Positions 8,793 to 18,323 of a DNA stretch of 64,000 nt are shown one piece after another; the stretch's first letter is position 1, and the number at the start of each line of letters is the position of its first letter. Origin of the DNA: Methanospirillum lacunae (lineage in GTDB: Archaea; Halobacteriota; Methanomicrobia; Methanomicrobiales; Methanospirillaceae). The notes below the pieces were generated by a model, which saw nothing but the letters and a program-made list of their open reading frames with translations, was not told where the DNA came from and did no database searches. Made by a program: the position numbers and the translations under genes. Where the stretch lies: NCBI RefSeq assembly GCF_046195335.1, contig NZ_CP176093.1; one strand, given 5' to 3'.

Positions 8793-10604
8793 TTATATAG
8801 ATACTTTTTTCCCGAGCAAAACATGCCACTTCCAGATTGCTTCTGCCAAAACCAAAACCATCAGGATCATCAGTACAATAGATATTAGGGTGAGAAGATA
8901 CCCGGTTGCAGATTCCATCTTCAGGTAATTTAGGATATTCAGATACCCCGCATCAAGAGTAATCGGGATCATCGCGATCCCCGGTATGGCAGTCACCCAC
9001 ATGTACCGTTTCTGCCCCATTTTGATAAGAAGGGTAGTTCCCACAATAAGGGCAGTTGCAGCCAGCAACTGGTTTGACATCCCGAATAATGGCCAGATGG
9101 TTGATATCTCACCGGTGTAGAGCAGATATCCCCAGGAGAAGGTGAAGACAATACTGGTGATGATGATGCCGGGAAACCACCTTTTTTCAGAGAAACGCGG
9201 AATAACTCTTTCAACTAGTTCCTGTAACAGGTATCTCCCAACACGTGTTCCGGTATCTACTGCAGTGAGGACGAATGCAGCCTCAAACAAAATTGCAAAA
9301 TGATACCAGTAACTCATGAGACCCTGCATGAATGGGATTCTTGAGAAAATTGATGCCATTCCAACTGCAAGGGAGACAGCACCACCGGTACGGCCGGAAA
9401 GGGTCTCTCCAATCATCTGTTCAAGTTCCGGAAGCTGGACCGGAACCATCCCAAGTGTGCTGTAGACGGCAGGGGGGACGTTGATGGCATAATAATCAGC
9501 AGGAATCATGGAACTGGCTGCAACAAGGGCAACTATTGCAACAAATCCTTCCATGAGCATTGCCCCGTACCCAACCGGCAGAATATCGCGTTCGTTTGTT
9601 ATCATCTTCGGTGTCGTCCCAGTACCGATGATGGCATGAAATCCCGATAAAGCTCCACAGGCAATTGTGATGAATAAAAATGGAATCGCAGGGCCTGGGA
9701 TAATGGGGCCTCCTCCATTGAAGTATTCAGTAACCGCTGGCATCTGGATCTCTGGCTGAACAATAAAAATTCCAACTGCCAGAATCAAAATGGTACCTAT
9801 CTTAAGATATGTCGAAAGGTAATCCCTTGGGCAGAGTAGAAGCCAGACTGGCAGAATTGCTGCTAATACCCCATATATGGGGATCATGACTCTGAGAGGA
9901 ATCTCCCCGAGGGTAAATAAAGAAGATATGAACGGGAGATGACCAAGAATAGGGCCAGCAATGATGACCAGGCTCAAGAGGACAATGCCGATGATTGTTC
10001 CTCCCAGGTAGTCAAATGGCCGAATCCTGTTCATATAATACCCCATGAGCAGTGCTATCGGAATGGTTGAGAGCACAGTGAGAGTATTTACCGGACTCAT
10101 GTAGAGAGCCTTTACCACAGCAAGGGAGAGACCGGCGAGTGTGAGCATCAGGATAAATATGATTGCAAGAGAAGCGATTATCCCCGCTCGTTTGCCAAGA
10201 AGATCCTCTGCGATGAGAGAGAGGCTTTGTCCACGATACCTGACTGATGCAAAGAGAACGACAACATCATGCACCGCTCCCCCAACAACCGCTCCGATAA
10301 GGATCCATAATAGTCCTGGAAGGTATCCAAACTGGGCTGCAAGAACTGGTCCTACGAGAGGTCCTGCTCCTGCAATTGCTGCGAAGTGATGACCAAACAG
10401 GACGTATTTATTAGTAGGATAATAATCATGCCCATCGTTCTCTGACTCCGCAGGGGTTCGTCTCGTTTCATCGAGTTTAAGAACACGTGTTGCGATGAAC
10501 AGACCGTAATAACGGTACCCGAGAGCAAAAACACAGATGGCGATAATAAGAATTATGACTGCATTCACAGCACACCAGAATAGTACCTTAGGAATAAATA
10601 CCAA
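8793..10604 (-). CDS. cstA: carbon starvation protein CstA family transporter
   Basis: 603 residues with many transmembrane helices. The N-terminal CstA block is clear: ALGYRYYGLFIATRV, then HFAAIAGAGPLVGP and GGAVHDVVVLFASVRYRGQS. CstA relatives import peptides or pyruvate in bacteria; in a methanogen either could supply carbon or amino acids, so the substrate is inferred only. The reading frame begins with TTG at 10604; no ATG or GTG gives a comparable full-length N terminus. It stands alone between convergent and co-directional neighbours with no visible operon partner. Confidence 0.9.
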   Translation of the reverse strand: MVFIPKVLFWCAVNAVIILIIAICVFALGYRYYGLFIATRVLKLDETRRTPAESENDGHDYYPTNKYVLFGHHFAAIAGAGPLVGPVLAAQFGYLPGLLWILIGAVVGGAVHDVVVLFASVRYRGQSLSLIAEDLLGKRAGIIASLAIIFILMLTLAGLSLAVVKALYMSPVNTLTVLSTIPIALLMGYYMNRIRPFDYLGGTIIGIVLLSLVIIAGPILGHLPFISSLFTLGEIPLRVMIPIYGVLAAILPVWLLLCPRDYLSTYLKIGTILILAVGIFIVQPEIQMPAVTEYFNGGGPIIPGPAIPFLFITIACGALSGFHAIIGTGTTPKMITNERDILPVGYGAMLMEGFVAIVALVAASSMIPADYYAINVPPAVYSTLGMVPVQLPELEQMIGETLSGRTGGAVSLAVGMASIFSRIPFMQGLMSYWYHFAILFEAAFVLTAVDTGTRVGRYLLQELVERVIPRFSEKRWFPGIIITSIVFTFSWGYLLYTGEISTIWPLFGMSNQLLAATALIVGTTLLIKMGQKRYMWVTAIPGIAMIPITLDAGYLNILNYLKMESATGYLLTLISIVLMILMVLVLAEAIWKWHVLLGKKVSI

Positions 10605-10640
10605 TAAAGGATGAGTATCTGCCTTTCCGTTGCTGGTACA

Positions 10641-11636
10641 TCAGGGGTTTGATGGTATCATACACTTTCCGCCAGAATGTATGACCTCAATCTGGTCACC
10701 CAATAGTACCTGAATCTGACCATTATGAATTTCCTGGTGATGATCCAGACAGACAACCAGCATATTTCTGGCATTATCAGCGCCTCCTTCAGAGAGCGGT
10801 ATTATGTGATGTACGGTGATCGGAGATTTGCAGGTGGAATCCCTTAAGTTGTCAGTTATGGCACATATTTGGCATTCTCCGTTATGCAACTGTTTCACCA
10901 GAAACGAGAGAAACGTGTTTCTGCGCATCTGTATCGGGAGAATTCGGTTTTCCTCCTCCTTGATCATCTGCCGGAGATCATGACCCTGCTCAAGAAGGTT
11001 TGCATAAAGACGATGGTATCTTCTCTGCGAAGGGAGGGGAGAGATATTTTGTCTACCTATAAGCAAATCATCCGGGGTTTTTTCAGGAGGGAAAAACTCT
11101 GACTGAAACTCTGGAAAGACCTCAAGCAGCCTGAGGAGGAGGTCGGGTTCTTCTGATCTGATCCGGTGACTAACATCGGATTTCTGCAGAACTGCCTCAA
11201 AAACCTGACGAGCCGTTATCGGGGCTAGACCGAAGGTAGGCCACCATTCTAACAGGAGAGAGAGTTCGAGTTGATCAGCAATTGCAAATTTTAGCCTGCC
11301 ACGCTTGTTCAGGATCATGTTGCCTATCGCATCGGCAGCATTGAGATTGAGCAGAGCCTTAAGAGAAGAAGAGATGTTAAATACCAACCCGATAAGGTGA
11401 GCATATAGTGGAAAAACAGACGAATATGGTCCTTCAGCCCGGGCAAACAAGAATTCAAGGAATGCAATCAGGGGTGCTTCGGTTCCGAGTATCAGAAGAT
11501 CTACAGCAGGGTCACCCTTGCAGATATTGTGAATTCTTGATAGGATAGCACATTCACCAGGAGAATTTTCGGAAAGAAGTTCAGCAGAAAAGTGATCAAA
11601 TTGATCTTGATACTTTTTCCAGTTCAGGCGGGCCAT
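10641..11636 (-). CDS. HNH-domain protein, nuclease-like
   Basis: 331 residues. The C-terminal part (about 255-310) is an HNH motif: CQIC and a later Cys form the zinc knuckle, VHHIIPLSEGG supplies the catalytic His pair, and N-ML-VVCLDHHQEIH supplies Asn and the last His. The first ~250 residues are helical and were not recognised. The ATG at 11636 sits 2 nt after the stop of the REC-PAS gene upstream, so the two are almost certainly on one transcript. It could be a DNA nuclease used in defence or repair, or a regulated endonuclease; no restriction or methylase partner is adjacent. Confidence 0.75.
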   Translation of the reverse strand: MARLNWKKYQDQFDHFSAELLSENSPGECAILSRIHNICKGDPAVDLLILGTEAPLIAFLEFLFARAEGPYSSVFPLYAHLIGLVFNISSSLKALLNLNAADAIGNMILNKRGRLKFAIADQLELSLLLEWWPTFGLAPITARQVFEAVLQKSDVSHRIRSEEPDLLLRLLEVFPEFQSEFFPPEKTPDDLLIGRQNISPLPSQRRYHRLYANLLEQGHDLRQMIKEEENRILPIQMRRNTFLSFLVKQLHNGECQICAITDNLRDSTCKSPITVHHIIPLSEGGADNARNMLVVCLDHHQEIHNGQIQVLLGDQIEVIHSGGKCMIPSNP

Positions 11637-11638
11637 AC

Positions 11639-13459
11639 TTACTGAAGGGAGTTCGGATTTTCATCACCAGAGTCACGGTTTTCAGAGGTATTTAGCCGAT
11701 CAGTTATCCCCCTGACATATTCGATAACACCAGTTATCTTTCCGGCTGCAGAATCAAAGAGTGGATACGAGTATACATCTAGTGAACCCACCGTCCCTTC
11801 AGCCCCTCTCCTTTTGATTATCTTGTGAGCAGGATGTCCGGTTCGTAATGTCCTGATAGCAGGGCAATCCTCACACGGGGTTGATGAATGATAATATACT
11901 TCATAACATTTCAGTCCGGTGACAGACGTGCCATCTTTTGAAAATTTGTTCATCGCCGGATTAGCCTTAATGATCCGAAGATCAGTGTCAAGAACTGTAA
12001 TGCCATCCTGAATGCTTGAAAAAACGTCTCTGATAAACCGTTCATCTTCCCTGATGCGAGCTTCTCCCCAGGCAAGGTCCTTATACTGCTGCCGTAATTC
12101 TTCTTCGGTAGCCGTGAGCTGCTCATACGCTGCTTTAAGTTCATCCTGCTCACGTTTGTGATCCGTCACATCACGGATAGACTCAATTGCCCCAATGACT
12201 TCTCCTTCAGAATTATATAGTGGGGTTGCAGTAAACCAGAAGTACCCACCTTTGCCTCCATATATGTGAGGTACTTCCATCTCTGAAAAGTACTTGTCGC
12301 CCTTCTTAGTCAGTTTTTTGTAATGATTTTCAATCGAAAGATTACTCCTCAGCACCACATCAATGAGCATCGGCCTTCTACAGCCCCAGAACGGCTCAGC
12401 ATATGAGAAATCACCGGTTCCAAGTATTTCAGATCGGTCAATTCCGGTCATCTCTTCAATTGCATTATTCCATGCGATAACAATTCCACTCAGGTCGATA
12501 GCAAAGGTGGCGTCCGGAAGGAAACTGATTATATCATTAAGACGCCTTTCACTGTCCCTGATCTGCTTCTCATTCCGTGCAAGATCCTCAAATTGCTGAC
12601 GTAATTCTTCTTCAGCAGCTGCAAGCTGTTCATATGCTGTCTTAACATCTTCTTCTGCTTTTTTTCTAGTTGTAATATCTCTAATGGACTCTATTGCACC
12701 GATAATCGTGCCTTCAGAATTGTAAATCGGGGAAGCTACAAGCCATAAATATCCCCCGGTACCTCCATTAAGCATCGGAACATACCGTTCAGCAATAAGT
12801 TTATTCCCTATTTTGGTAATTGTTGGATACATCGCCGTGGTTTCAGGAAAGTCATGAAGGACATGGTCAATAAGGAGTGGACCCTTCTCCCCAAAGAGAT
12901 GCACCGAATAGATCTGGTTTCCTTGCCCAATGATCTCACTTTTTCTGACACCGCTCATCTCCTCTATTGCACGGTTCCAGGTGATAACTTTCCCATTAAG
13001 ATCAATTGCAAACGTCGGATCAGGAAGGAAATCGATGAGATCTTCCAGCATACGCTGAGAGTTGCGCAGTTCCTCAGAAACCTTTACCCTTTCAGCTGCC
13101 AGTCTGACTTTATATTCAAGTTCCGCAAACTGTGACCTTGGTTCGCCACCTTTCTGCAGGTAGAAATCAGCACCATTATTCAGAGCTTCAATTACCACGT
13201 CTTCCCTCCCTTTTCCGGTAAAGAGAATGAAGGGAAGGGTATGCCAGGCCTTCCGGACTTCTTTTAGGAATTCAAGCCCATCCATTTCAGGCATTTGGTA
13301 ATCTGAAACCACACAATCATACGTGGATTCAGTAAGGAGAGAAAGAGCCTGTAATGGGGATAAGACAGTATCAACCACAAGGTTCCCTCCCCGTTCCAGG
13401 AAAATCTTTCCAATATCAAGAAGACCTGGTTCATCATCCACATACAGGACAGACAACAT
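11639..13459 (-). CDS. response regulator REC-PAS-PAS-PAS without kinase output
   Basis: 606 residues: receiver domain 1-120 (VLYVDDE, VVSDYQMPEMDG, YLQKGGEP), two closely related PAS modules with the shared RP-LID pattern and GG-GYLWLVASP-type ends, and a third PAS containing PCEDCP. Coiled helices rich in AAEEELRQQ link the modules. There is no HisKA or HATPase domain, so output must be through protein partners or the third PAS. It begins at ATG 13459 and is followed after 2 nt by the HNH gene. It probably receives phosphate from one of the many kinases of this genome. Confidence 0.87.
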   Translation of the reverse strand: MLSVLYVDDEPGLLDIGKIFLERGGNLVVDTVLSPLQALSLLTESTYDCVVSDYQMPEMDGLEFLKEVRKAWHTLPFILFTGKGREDVVIEALNNGADFYLQKGGEPRSQFAELEYKVRLAAERVKVSEELRNSQRMLEDLIDFLPDPTFAIDLNGKVITWNRAIEEMSGVRKSEIIGQGNQIYSVHLFGEKGPLLIDHVLHDFPETTAMYPTITKIGNKLIAERYVPMLNGGTGGYLWLVASPIYNSEGTIIGAIESIRDITTRKKAEEDVKTAYEQLAAAEEELRQQFEDLARNEKQIRDSERRLNDIISFLPDATFAIDLSGIVIAWNNAIEEMTGIDRSEILGTGDFSYAEPFWGCRRPMLIDVVLRSNLSIENHYKKLTKKGDKYFSEMEVPHIYGGKGGYFWFTATPLYNSEGEVIGAIESIRDVTDHKREQDELKAAYEQLTATEEELRQQYKDLAWGEARIREDERFIRDVFSSIQDGITVLDTDLRIIKANPAMNKFSKDGTSVTGLKCYEVYYHSSTPCEDCPAIRTLRTGHPAHKIIKRRGAEGTVGSLDVYSYPLFDSAAGKITGVIEYVRGITDRLNTSENRDSGDENPNSLQ

Positions 13460-13524
13460 AGAGTTGTCTAATACCTTGGCATCAAAAATATTAATCAGGA
13501 TAGGTTGAAATCAGGGTAAACCGG

Positions 13525-14028
13525 TCAGATATTCTTCTGCATCCAGACCGTGTCAAAGAATATTCCACTCTTCTTTCCTACATTCATGAACCTGCCACAG
13601 TGAACAAACCCATGTTTGTGGTGGAACCTAATACTTCCTTCATTCAGTGAGGAGATCTGGGCAAGAATATTGCATATCCCAATTTCACGACCTTTCATCT
13701 CAAGATACGACAATATTTCTCCACCAATTCCTTTCCCGGTATAATCAGGGTGTATGAAGTAGGTGATCTCGGCTGTGTGTGCAAACGCAGGCATCGAATT
13801 GTGAGGGCGGAGCATTCCAAACCCGATAATATGGCCATCCCTCCTGATGCCCACTGATGGAAACAAACCAAGAAGTCCGAGCATATATTCAAAAAAGGTA
13901 TCCGGAACCGGTTGTTCCAGAAAAGCCGCATTGTTATTCAGAATATAATAGTTAAAAATTGAAATCACATCAGGTCCGTCAGTAATACTAAGTGGAGAAA
14001 AATTTACAATCGAATTATGATCTGTCAT
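13525..14028 (-). CDS. GNAT-family N-acetyltransferase
   Basis: A 167-residue GNAT-fold protein: the acetyl-CoA motif A is YTGKGIGGEIL (about residues 92-102), preceded by the beta strand ITYFIHPDY and followed by NILAQISSLNEGSIRFHHKHGFVHCGRF, the usual motif B with the substrate-side Gly-Phe. This end resembles phosphinothricin-acetyltransferase-like members that act on small amines or amino acids. The true substrate is unknown. It lies 65 nt upstream of the REC-PAS gene, same strand. Confidence 0.85.
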   Translation of the reverse strand: MTDHNSIVNFSPLSITDGPDVISIFNYYILNNNAAFLEQPVPDTFFEYMLGLLGLFPSVGIRRDGHIIGFGMLRPHNSMPAFAHTAEITYFIHPDYTGKGIGGEILSYLEMKGREIGICNILAQISSLNEGSIRFHHKHGFVHCGRFMNVGKKSGIFFDTVWMQKNI

Positions 14029-14148
14029 CTTTTCACCGATACTAGGCCTGATGATCCCGAAAGGTATCTCATCAGCCCCATCATTAGTTTATTGAGGGAA
14101 TGATTAAGATACTTTACCATACTGATACAGACATGAACTAATCAGTAC

Positions 14149-14658
14149 TTAAGGAATATCAGAGGATTCTGAAGAATATGAAGAGAGAAAATCCCGAATA
14201 TGATCATTTCGTATCAGAAGGGAGTGATCAATTGTTGTCATAAGTCTGACAAGGAGTTCAAGCAGGATCGTTCGTTCATGATCTGATAATGCAGCCAGAT
14301 ATGAAATGATCTCCTTATCAACGTTTGAATGAAGAGATTTATGCCATTCAAAGGCTTTTTTTCCATTTGGAGTTAGATGGAGACTAATATTTTTCCGGTT
14401 TCCTTCTTCACGACCGCGAATAAGGTATCCTTTCACAACCAGTTTTTGAACCATTTGGGATACTGCACTCTTTGTGACACCCATACGAACAGCTAGATCA
14501 GAAATCGTATCACCCTGATATCTTCCTGCCATGTCAATCAGATGAATCTCTGCTGCTGTTAGGAGTGGGCCATCCCCTAGATCCACCGGCTGATTATCAA
14601 TAAAAGCAGCTTTCTGAATAACCTGAACAAGAGTAACCAGTATCTGTGATGAGATCAT
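14149..14658 (-). CDS. MarR-family transcriptional regulator
   Basis: The winged-helix core reads LTAAEIHLIDMAGRY..TISDLAVRMGVTKSAVSQMVQKLVVKGYLIRGREEGNRKNISLHLTPNGK in outline, a typical MarR recognition helix (KSAVSQ) and wing (basic RKN). I chose the ATG at 14658 because GGTGAG lies about six bases upstream and the resulting 169 residues match family length. The frame stays open to a TTG at 14817 and an ATG at 14688, which are alternatives. The regulated gene is not evident; the CMD protein at 15106 is divergent from it and the usual place to look. Confidence 0.82.
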   Translation of the reverse strand: MISSQILVTLVQVIQKAAFIDNQPVDLGDGPLLTAAEIHLIDMAGRYQGDTISDLAVRMGVTKSAVSQMVQKLVVKGYLIRGREEGNRKNISLHLTPNGKKAFEWHKSLHSNVDKEIISYLAALSDHERTILLELLVRLMTTIDHSLLIRNDHIRDFLSSYSSESSDIP

Positions 14659-15105
14659 GTCAGGCTCACCTGCCAGTATCTCTCCCATAGATAGAGTATC
14701 AATTGATACAGATATCTGGCTGCCGAATTTTTTCCAGCAGACAAACCAGAAATAGCCCTGAACAATAAGAAAATTTAATGGTGGTATAAAACTACGAGAG
14801 GAAAGGATATCATCCAAAGATTTAAGATACTCGATCTGTTTGGTACATACAATTCAATATGATTTACAGTAACACAGAATCCCTCATCATCGGTAACATA
14901 GATCCAGGTAATATTTCAGATCTTCCAATCCACTTCATCACCAGGGGTAGGTGCAGAAACCGCGAAAAAACGTTTAATCATTATCCGTAAGGAATTTGCC
15001 CCACACTCATAGAACACAGAAGGTGGAGTCACCGTAAAAAAGCCGCTTATTCTTGAGCTAATTATCGTGATATAAACTGATAATCTACCGGATTCTATAT
15101 CATTT
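14659..15105. other. divergent intergenic region, MarR / CMD
   Basis: About 450 bases if the MarR gene starts at 14658. It must hold the promoter of the MarR gene (leftward) and of the CMD gene (rightward). A TATA-like TATAAA near 15070 lies about 35 bases before the CMD ATG. The open extension of the MarR frame through this region encodes a hydrophobic stretch that does not look like MarR, which is why the shorter start was preferred. No RNA gene was seen. Confidence 0.45.
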
Positions 15106-15420
15106 ATGGATAAGAATCCAATGGAATTATTCCAACAGGAAGCACCTGAAGTTGCTGTTGCATTTAACAACCTGATAAGAGCGGTTGCCGGGTCAGGCGG
15201 CCTTGACGGAAAGACAAAACAACTCATCTACATCGCTATGAAAGCAGCTGCCGGTGATGATGGAGCAGTACGGGCACATATTCCGATGGCCAAACAAATG
15301 GGTGCAACAAGGGAAGAGGTTGTTGATGCTATTCTCATGACCCTAACAGTTTCAGGAATCAGGGGAGTAGTGACCTGCCTCCCTGAGGTAGTCAGACAGT
15401 TCGATAATCAAAAAAACTGA
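15106..15420 (+). CDS. carboxymuconolactone decarboxylase-like (CMD/AhpD fold) protein
   Basis: 104 residues covering a whole CMD domain: the helix with LDGKTKQLIYIAMKAAA, the central motif region ending in AHIPMAKQMGATREEVVDAI, and the hydrophobic last helix. In peroxidase-active AhpD members the central motif has two cysteines before the His; here those positions are occupied by non-Cys residues (GDDGAVRAH), so peroxidase activity is unlikely. A decarboxylase-like or scaffold role is possible. The ATG follows a TATA-like sequence by about 35 bases and no Shine-Dalgarno is present, suggesting a short-leader transcript. Confidence 0.82.
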   Translation: MDKNPMELFQQEAPEVAVAFNNLIRAVAGSGGLDGKTKQLIYIAMKAAAGDDGAVRAHIPMAKQMGATREEVVDAILMTLTVSGIRGVVTCLPEVVRQFDNQKN

Positions 15421-15444
15421 GAGGATTCAATATAGTTCTAAAGA

Positions 15445-15903
15445 TCAGGATCTCCGGCCAGGGCCGCTGTTACGTCTTGCTGGCATTGACGATCTTCTGG
15501 CAGGTGATGATCGCTGGCCAGGTCTTCCGGACCTGTTCGTGGACTGACCCGACCTTCGATCATGATACCCGGACCCGGATCCTGGTTTAGATTGATGGGG
15601 ACCAGACCTTGAGGGTGAACCACGGGAGCCTTCTCTCTGTCCTGATTTTGATGGACCCTTTTTTGACTTCAAAAAAGGTCTGACACCATCGATTAGCAGG
15701 TTACGACCTTCAAACTCAGTTTCACTCAGGGCTTCACGGGCTGCTCTGGCCTGTTCTATGCTCCCCATCTCCACAAACCCGTATCCCTTCTTCTCCAAAA
15801 TCCGAACGCTAATAACCTCTCCAAACTTGGAAAACAACGTCTTCAGTTGTCCTTCCCGGACTGAATACGTAAGGTTGCCGACAAATAATTTACGGTTATT
15901 CAT
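15445..15903 (-). CDS. RRM-domain RNA-binding protein with Gly/Arg/Ser-rich tail
   Basis: One RRM spans residues 3-75: RNP2 LFVGNL and RNP1 KGYGFVEM. The C-terminal ~75 residues are Gly, Arg, Ser and Pro rich, resembling RGG-type tails of bacterial/cyanobacterial Rbp and eukaryotic RNA-binding proteins. The ATG at 15903 is supported by GGAG about five bases upstream; an upstream in-frame start at 15987 would add an unrelated leader. The domain is similar to that at 126-947 (same EMG-EQA linker after RNP1), so the two are paralogues with different tails. Target RNA unknown. Confidence 0.85.
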   Translation of the reverse strand: MNNRKLFVGNLTYSVREGQLKTLFSKFGEVISVRILEKKGYGFVEMGSIEQARAAREALSETEFEGRNLLIDGVRPFLKSKKGPSKSGQREGSRGSPSRSGPHQSKPGSGSGYHDRRSGQSTNRSGRPGQRSSPARRSSMPARRNSGPGRRS

Positions 15904-16325
15904 AACCTGCTCCAAGAACTGCTCCACAAACACCGGTTTGCCAATGGAGACTGGACAAATAGTGAGAGTGTTGCTTCGCTGGATCATCTCTGCGAGCAGA
16001 ATATAAAGGTCTATGGTATCTCTTGAAAGAAAAGACGATTCCCAGGTACAGGGGATCTGTGACAGATAATTGGGTCATCACACTGAAAAAAAGCCAGGGT
16101 GATGATGGTATGGACTCTTCTAGGATCAACCTATTTCATCCAAACCTGATCCAAACCCCATACCAACAATGAAGTTGCCATACATACTTCTCGATAGCAT
16201 TGAGAAAAAGCATCTCGGAAGTCAATATGTCTTCATCAGAACACTCATGGATAATTATCAGGCAATACAGAAGGATAAAGAGAAAGAACTTTTCAAATAA
16301 GATAATTCAGGCCTCTTCCTTGAGT
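15904..16325. other. intergenic region with one possible 43-codon ORF
   Basis: 422 bases between the RRM gene (leftward) and the end of the Cache kinase. It should contain the RRM promoter. The only open frame of note is 16169-16300 on the plus strand, listed separately. No tRNA-like cloverleaf, repeat or strong hairpin was noticed. Confidence 0.4.
16169..16300 (+). CDS. possible small protein, 43 aa
   Basis: An ATG-to-TAA frame encodes 43 residues: a mixed N-terminal part (KLPYILLDSIEKKHLG) and a charged Lys/Glu-rich C-terminal helix. It is not related to anything I recognise. There is no Shine-Dalgarno sequence before the ATG, so it would have to be translated from a short-leader mRNA. It is included because it is the only plausible frame in a 420-base gap; it may well be chance. 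Confidence 0.25.
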   Translation: MKLPYILLDSIEKKHLGSQYVFIRTLMDNYQAIQKDKEKELFK

Positions 16326-18245
16326 TTAAGGAGTTTCATCATCTGATGTACGCCATGCACCTTCAGGAATATGTATCTCAAATCTCCCACCTGAACCGGC
16401 AGCCCCGTTCTCTTTTATGGTCATTCCAGTTATGTGAAGGATTTCTCTGACCAGAAAGAGGCCAAGCCCGGTGTTGGAGCCGTATCCCCGGTTAAAGATC
16501 TTCTCCTTCTCACCAACCGGTACACCATATCCATCATCAGAGATCACCAGAATACCCTCTTTACCTATTGATGTGAAATCGAGAGTGATACAAGATACTT
16601 CACCACCATGTCGGACTGCATTCTCAAAGAGATTAAAGATAGCACGATTCACCATCTGATCAGCGTAGATCTCTAGTGACCCGGTATTATCCTCTATCTT
16701 CACTCCGTGGAGAGAGATTCCTTCTCTGGCATGAATTACCATATCTGCCATTCGCTGCCAGATTGGTTGATGTGAACCCATCTGCTCGTACAGCTTCGTG
16801 AATGAGATCTGCTTATGTACATTTGTAACAGACCGCTGGATAATTCCAATAAGGTATTGACTATTATTCTCCTCAGATAACAGGTCAAGAGCTCCCGTCA
16901 TCACAGACAGTTGGTTGAGAATATCATGACGTGTGATGCTTGAGAGAAGATTCAATTTCCGATTAGCTGTCCGAAGTAACTCCTCAGTAGCGACTCGCTG
17001 CCCAAGTTCCCTATCCAGGTCTTCTGACTTTTGTCTGATACTGATGATGTCATCTTTAAGACGGCGAACCATCTTTCCAATACTAGCTTCAAGACGCCCG
17101 AACTCAAATCCATGGGTATGAGAAATCGGATGATCATAAGAACCATCTGATATAATCTCAATATCTGCGACAATCTGATCAATCGGATGAGTGATGTATC
17201 GGGTAACCCCAAATGCTACCAGAATGACCAAAATGATACAACAGATTGCTCCCATAAGATATGTCAGAAAAGCATTCTTCTGATGATTCCGGAGATTCTG
17301 CATATCATATGTGATCTCAATGACCTGGCCAAGTTCAGAAAAGGAGGGACCTGTTGTTTCTGGAGAAGAAACATAAATATACTTCCGGTATTGGGTTGTA
17401 CCAGGCACTTTAACATAGATACTGCCCTTTGTTTTAAATGTTTGATTTAGATATTGAAGCCTGTCATCCCATTCTGTATATGGGACCAGATAGTTATCAG
17501 AGTACTGGAGACCTGCAATGGGATCATTATTATATAAAGCAAGTTTTTCAAACACAAAAACAGACTTTATACCAGGGACATTCTGAGTATAGGTGTTAGA
17601 AATGGTGGAAAATGAAGACAGATTCAGTTTCTTTATCTGATCATCAACATCTAGTGAAAGTTCCAGAATATAATGGTGATCCGGGGTCGGATGATACCCA
17701 TACTTCCTGAACTCCCCACTCCCTATGGCTTTTACAATGGTATCAGATACATAGGAATTTCCAAGACGAATGGCAGTAAGGTTATCATAAAATTTGGGAT
17801 ATTTTTTAAAGTCCAGACCAATTTCAGACTCGTCTGTGCTTTTGATAATAACGCCTTCATCATTTATTACATACAGATCAACCTGAGAACTGAGGTCTTT
17901 CTTAATTTTGGACTTCAAAACCTGAAGATCCAATTTTTCAGGTTCATAGCCGGTTGAATTAAACTCCTGGTAAAACTCATTCGTGGCTCTCTTTAGAGAG
18001 GGTTCATAGGCAGCATCGTATATAAAAAGGGTCTCCTCCAATAGCCGAACCGACGTTTTAAGACTTTGTTCAGTATAATTCTGGCTGATAATGAACTCAT
18101 TCTCAAGTGAGCGTGAATTATTTAGATAAAGTGCAGAAAAGACGATTAAAATAAGGATGATACCGATTATGAGTAGGATAGACATGAGTTGGTACGACAG
18201 CGAGTATCGTGGATTTATCAACCGTTCGTCTCCTGACCTGCCCAT
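16326..18245 (-). CDS. membrane sensor histidine kinase, Cache-HAMP-HK
   Basis: 639 residues from the ATG at 18245, which has a GAGGT five bases upstream (a longer frame to 18296 exists). TM1 is about residues 21-42, an extracytoplasmic region to ~310 looks like a double Cache sensor (DLYVINDEGVIIKSTDESEIG), TM2 is about 320-345, followed by a HAMP linker and the kinase core. The phosphorylation box RHDILNQL and the G-box NTGLGLFLVRE are nearly the same as in the 3901-7917 kinase, so both belong to one methanogen kinase subfamily. It senses an outside small molecule, identity unknown. No response regulator is adjacent. Confidence 0.88.
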   Translation of the reverse strand: MGRSGDERLINPRYSLSYQLMSILLIIGIILILIVFSALYLNNSRSLENEFIISQNYTEQSLKTSVRLLEETLFIYDAAYEPSLKRATNEFYQEFNSTGYEPEKLDLQVLKSKIKKDLSSQVDLYVINDEGVIIKSTDESEIGLDFKKYPKFYDNLTAIRLGNSYVSDTIVKAIGSGEFRKYGYHPTPDHHYILELSLDVDDQIKKLNLSSFSTISNTYTQNVPGIKSVFVFEKLALYNNDPIAGLQYSDNYLVPYTEWDDRLQYLNQTFKTKGSIYVKVPGTTQYRKYIYVSSPETTGPSFSELGQVIEITYDMQNLRNHQKNAFLTYLMGAICCIILVILVAFGVTRYITHPIDQIVADIEIISDGSYDHPISHTHGFEFGRLEASIGKMVRRLKDDIISIRQKSEDLDRELGQRVATEELLRTANRKLNLLSSITRHDILNQLSVMTGALDLLSEENNSQYLIGIIQRSVTNVHKQISFTKLYEQMGSHQPIWQRMADMVIHAREGISLHGVKIEDNTGSLEIYADQMVNRAIFNLFENAVRHGGEVSCITLDFTSIGKEGILVISDDGYGVPVGEKEKIFNRGYGSNTGLGLFLVREILHITGMTIKENGAAGSGGRFEIHIPEGAWRTSDDETP

Positions 18246-18323
18246 GTAAACCTCGATTCCCTGAAAAAATAAATGAAGGGGTAAAATATTACGCATTAGA
18301 GGAGATGATAATAACTGATCTCT

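Noticed and set aside
14916..15227. 103-codon minus-strand frame over the CMD gene
   Set aside because: It runs antisense to the well-supported CMD gene and has no recognisable features.
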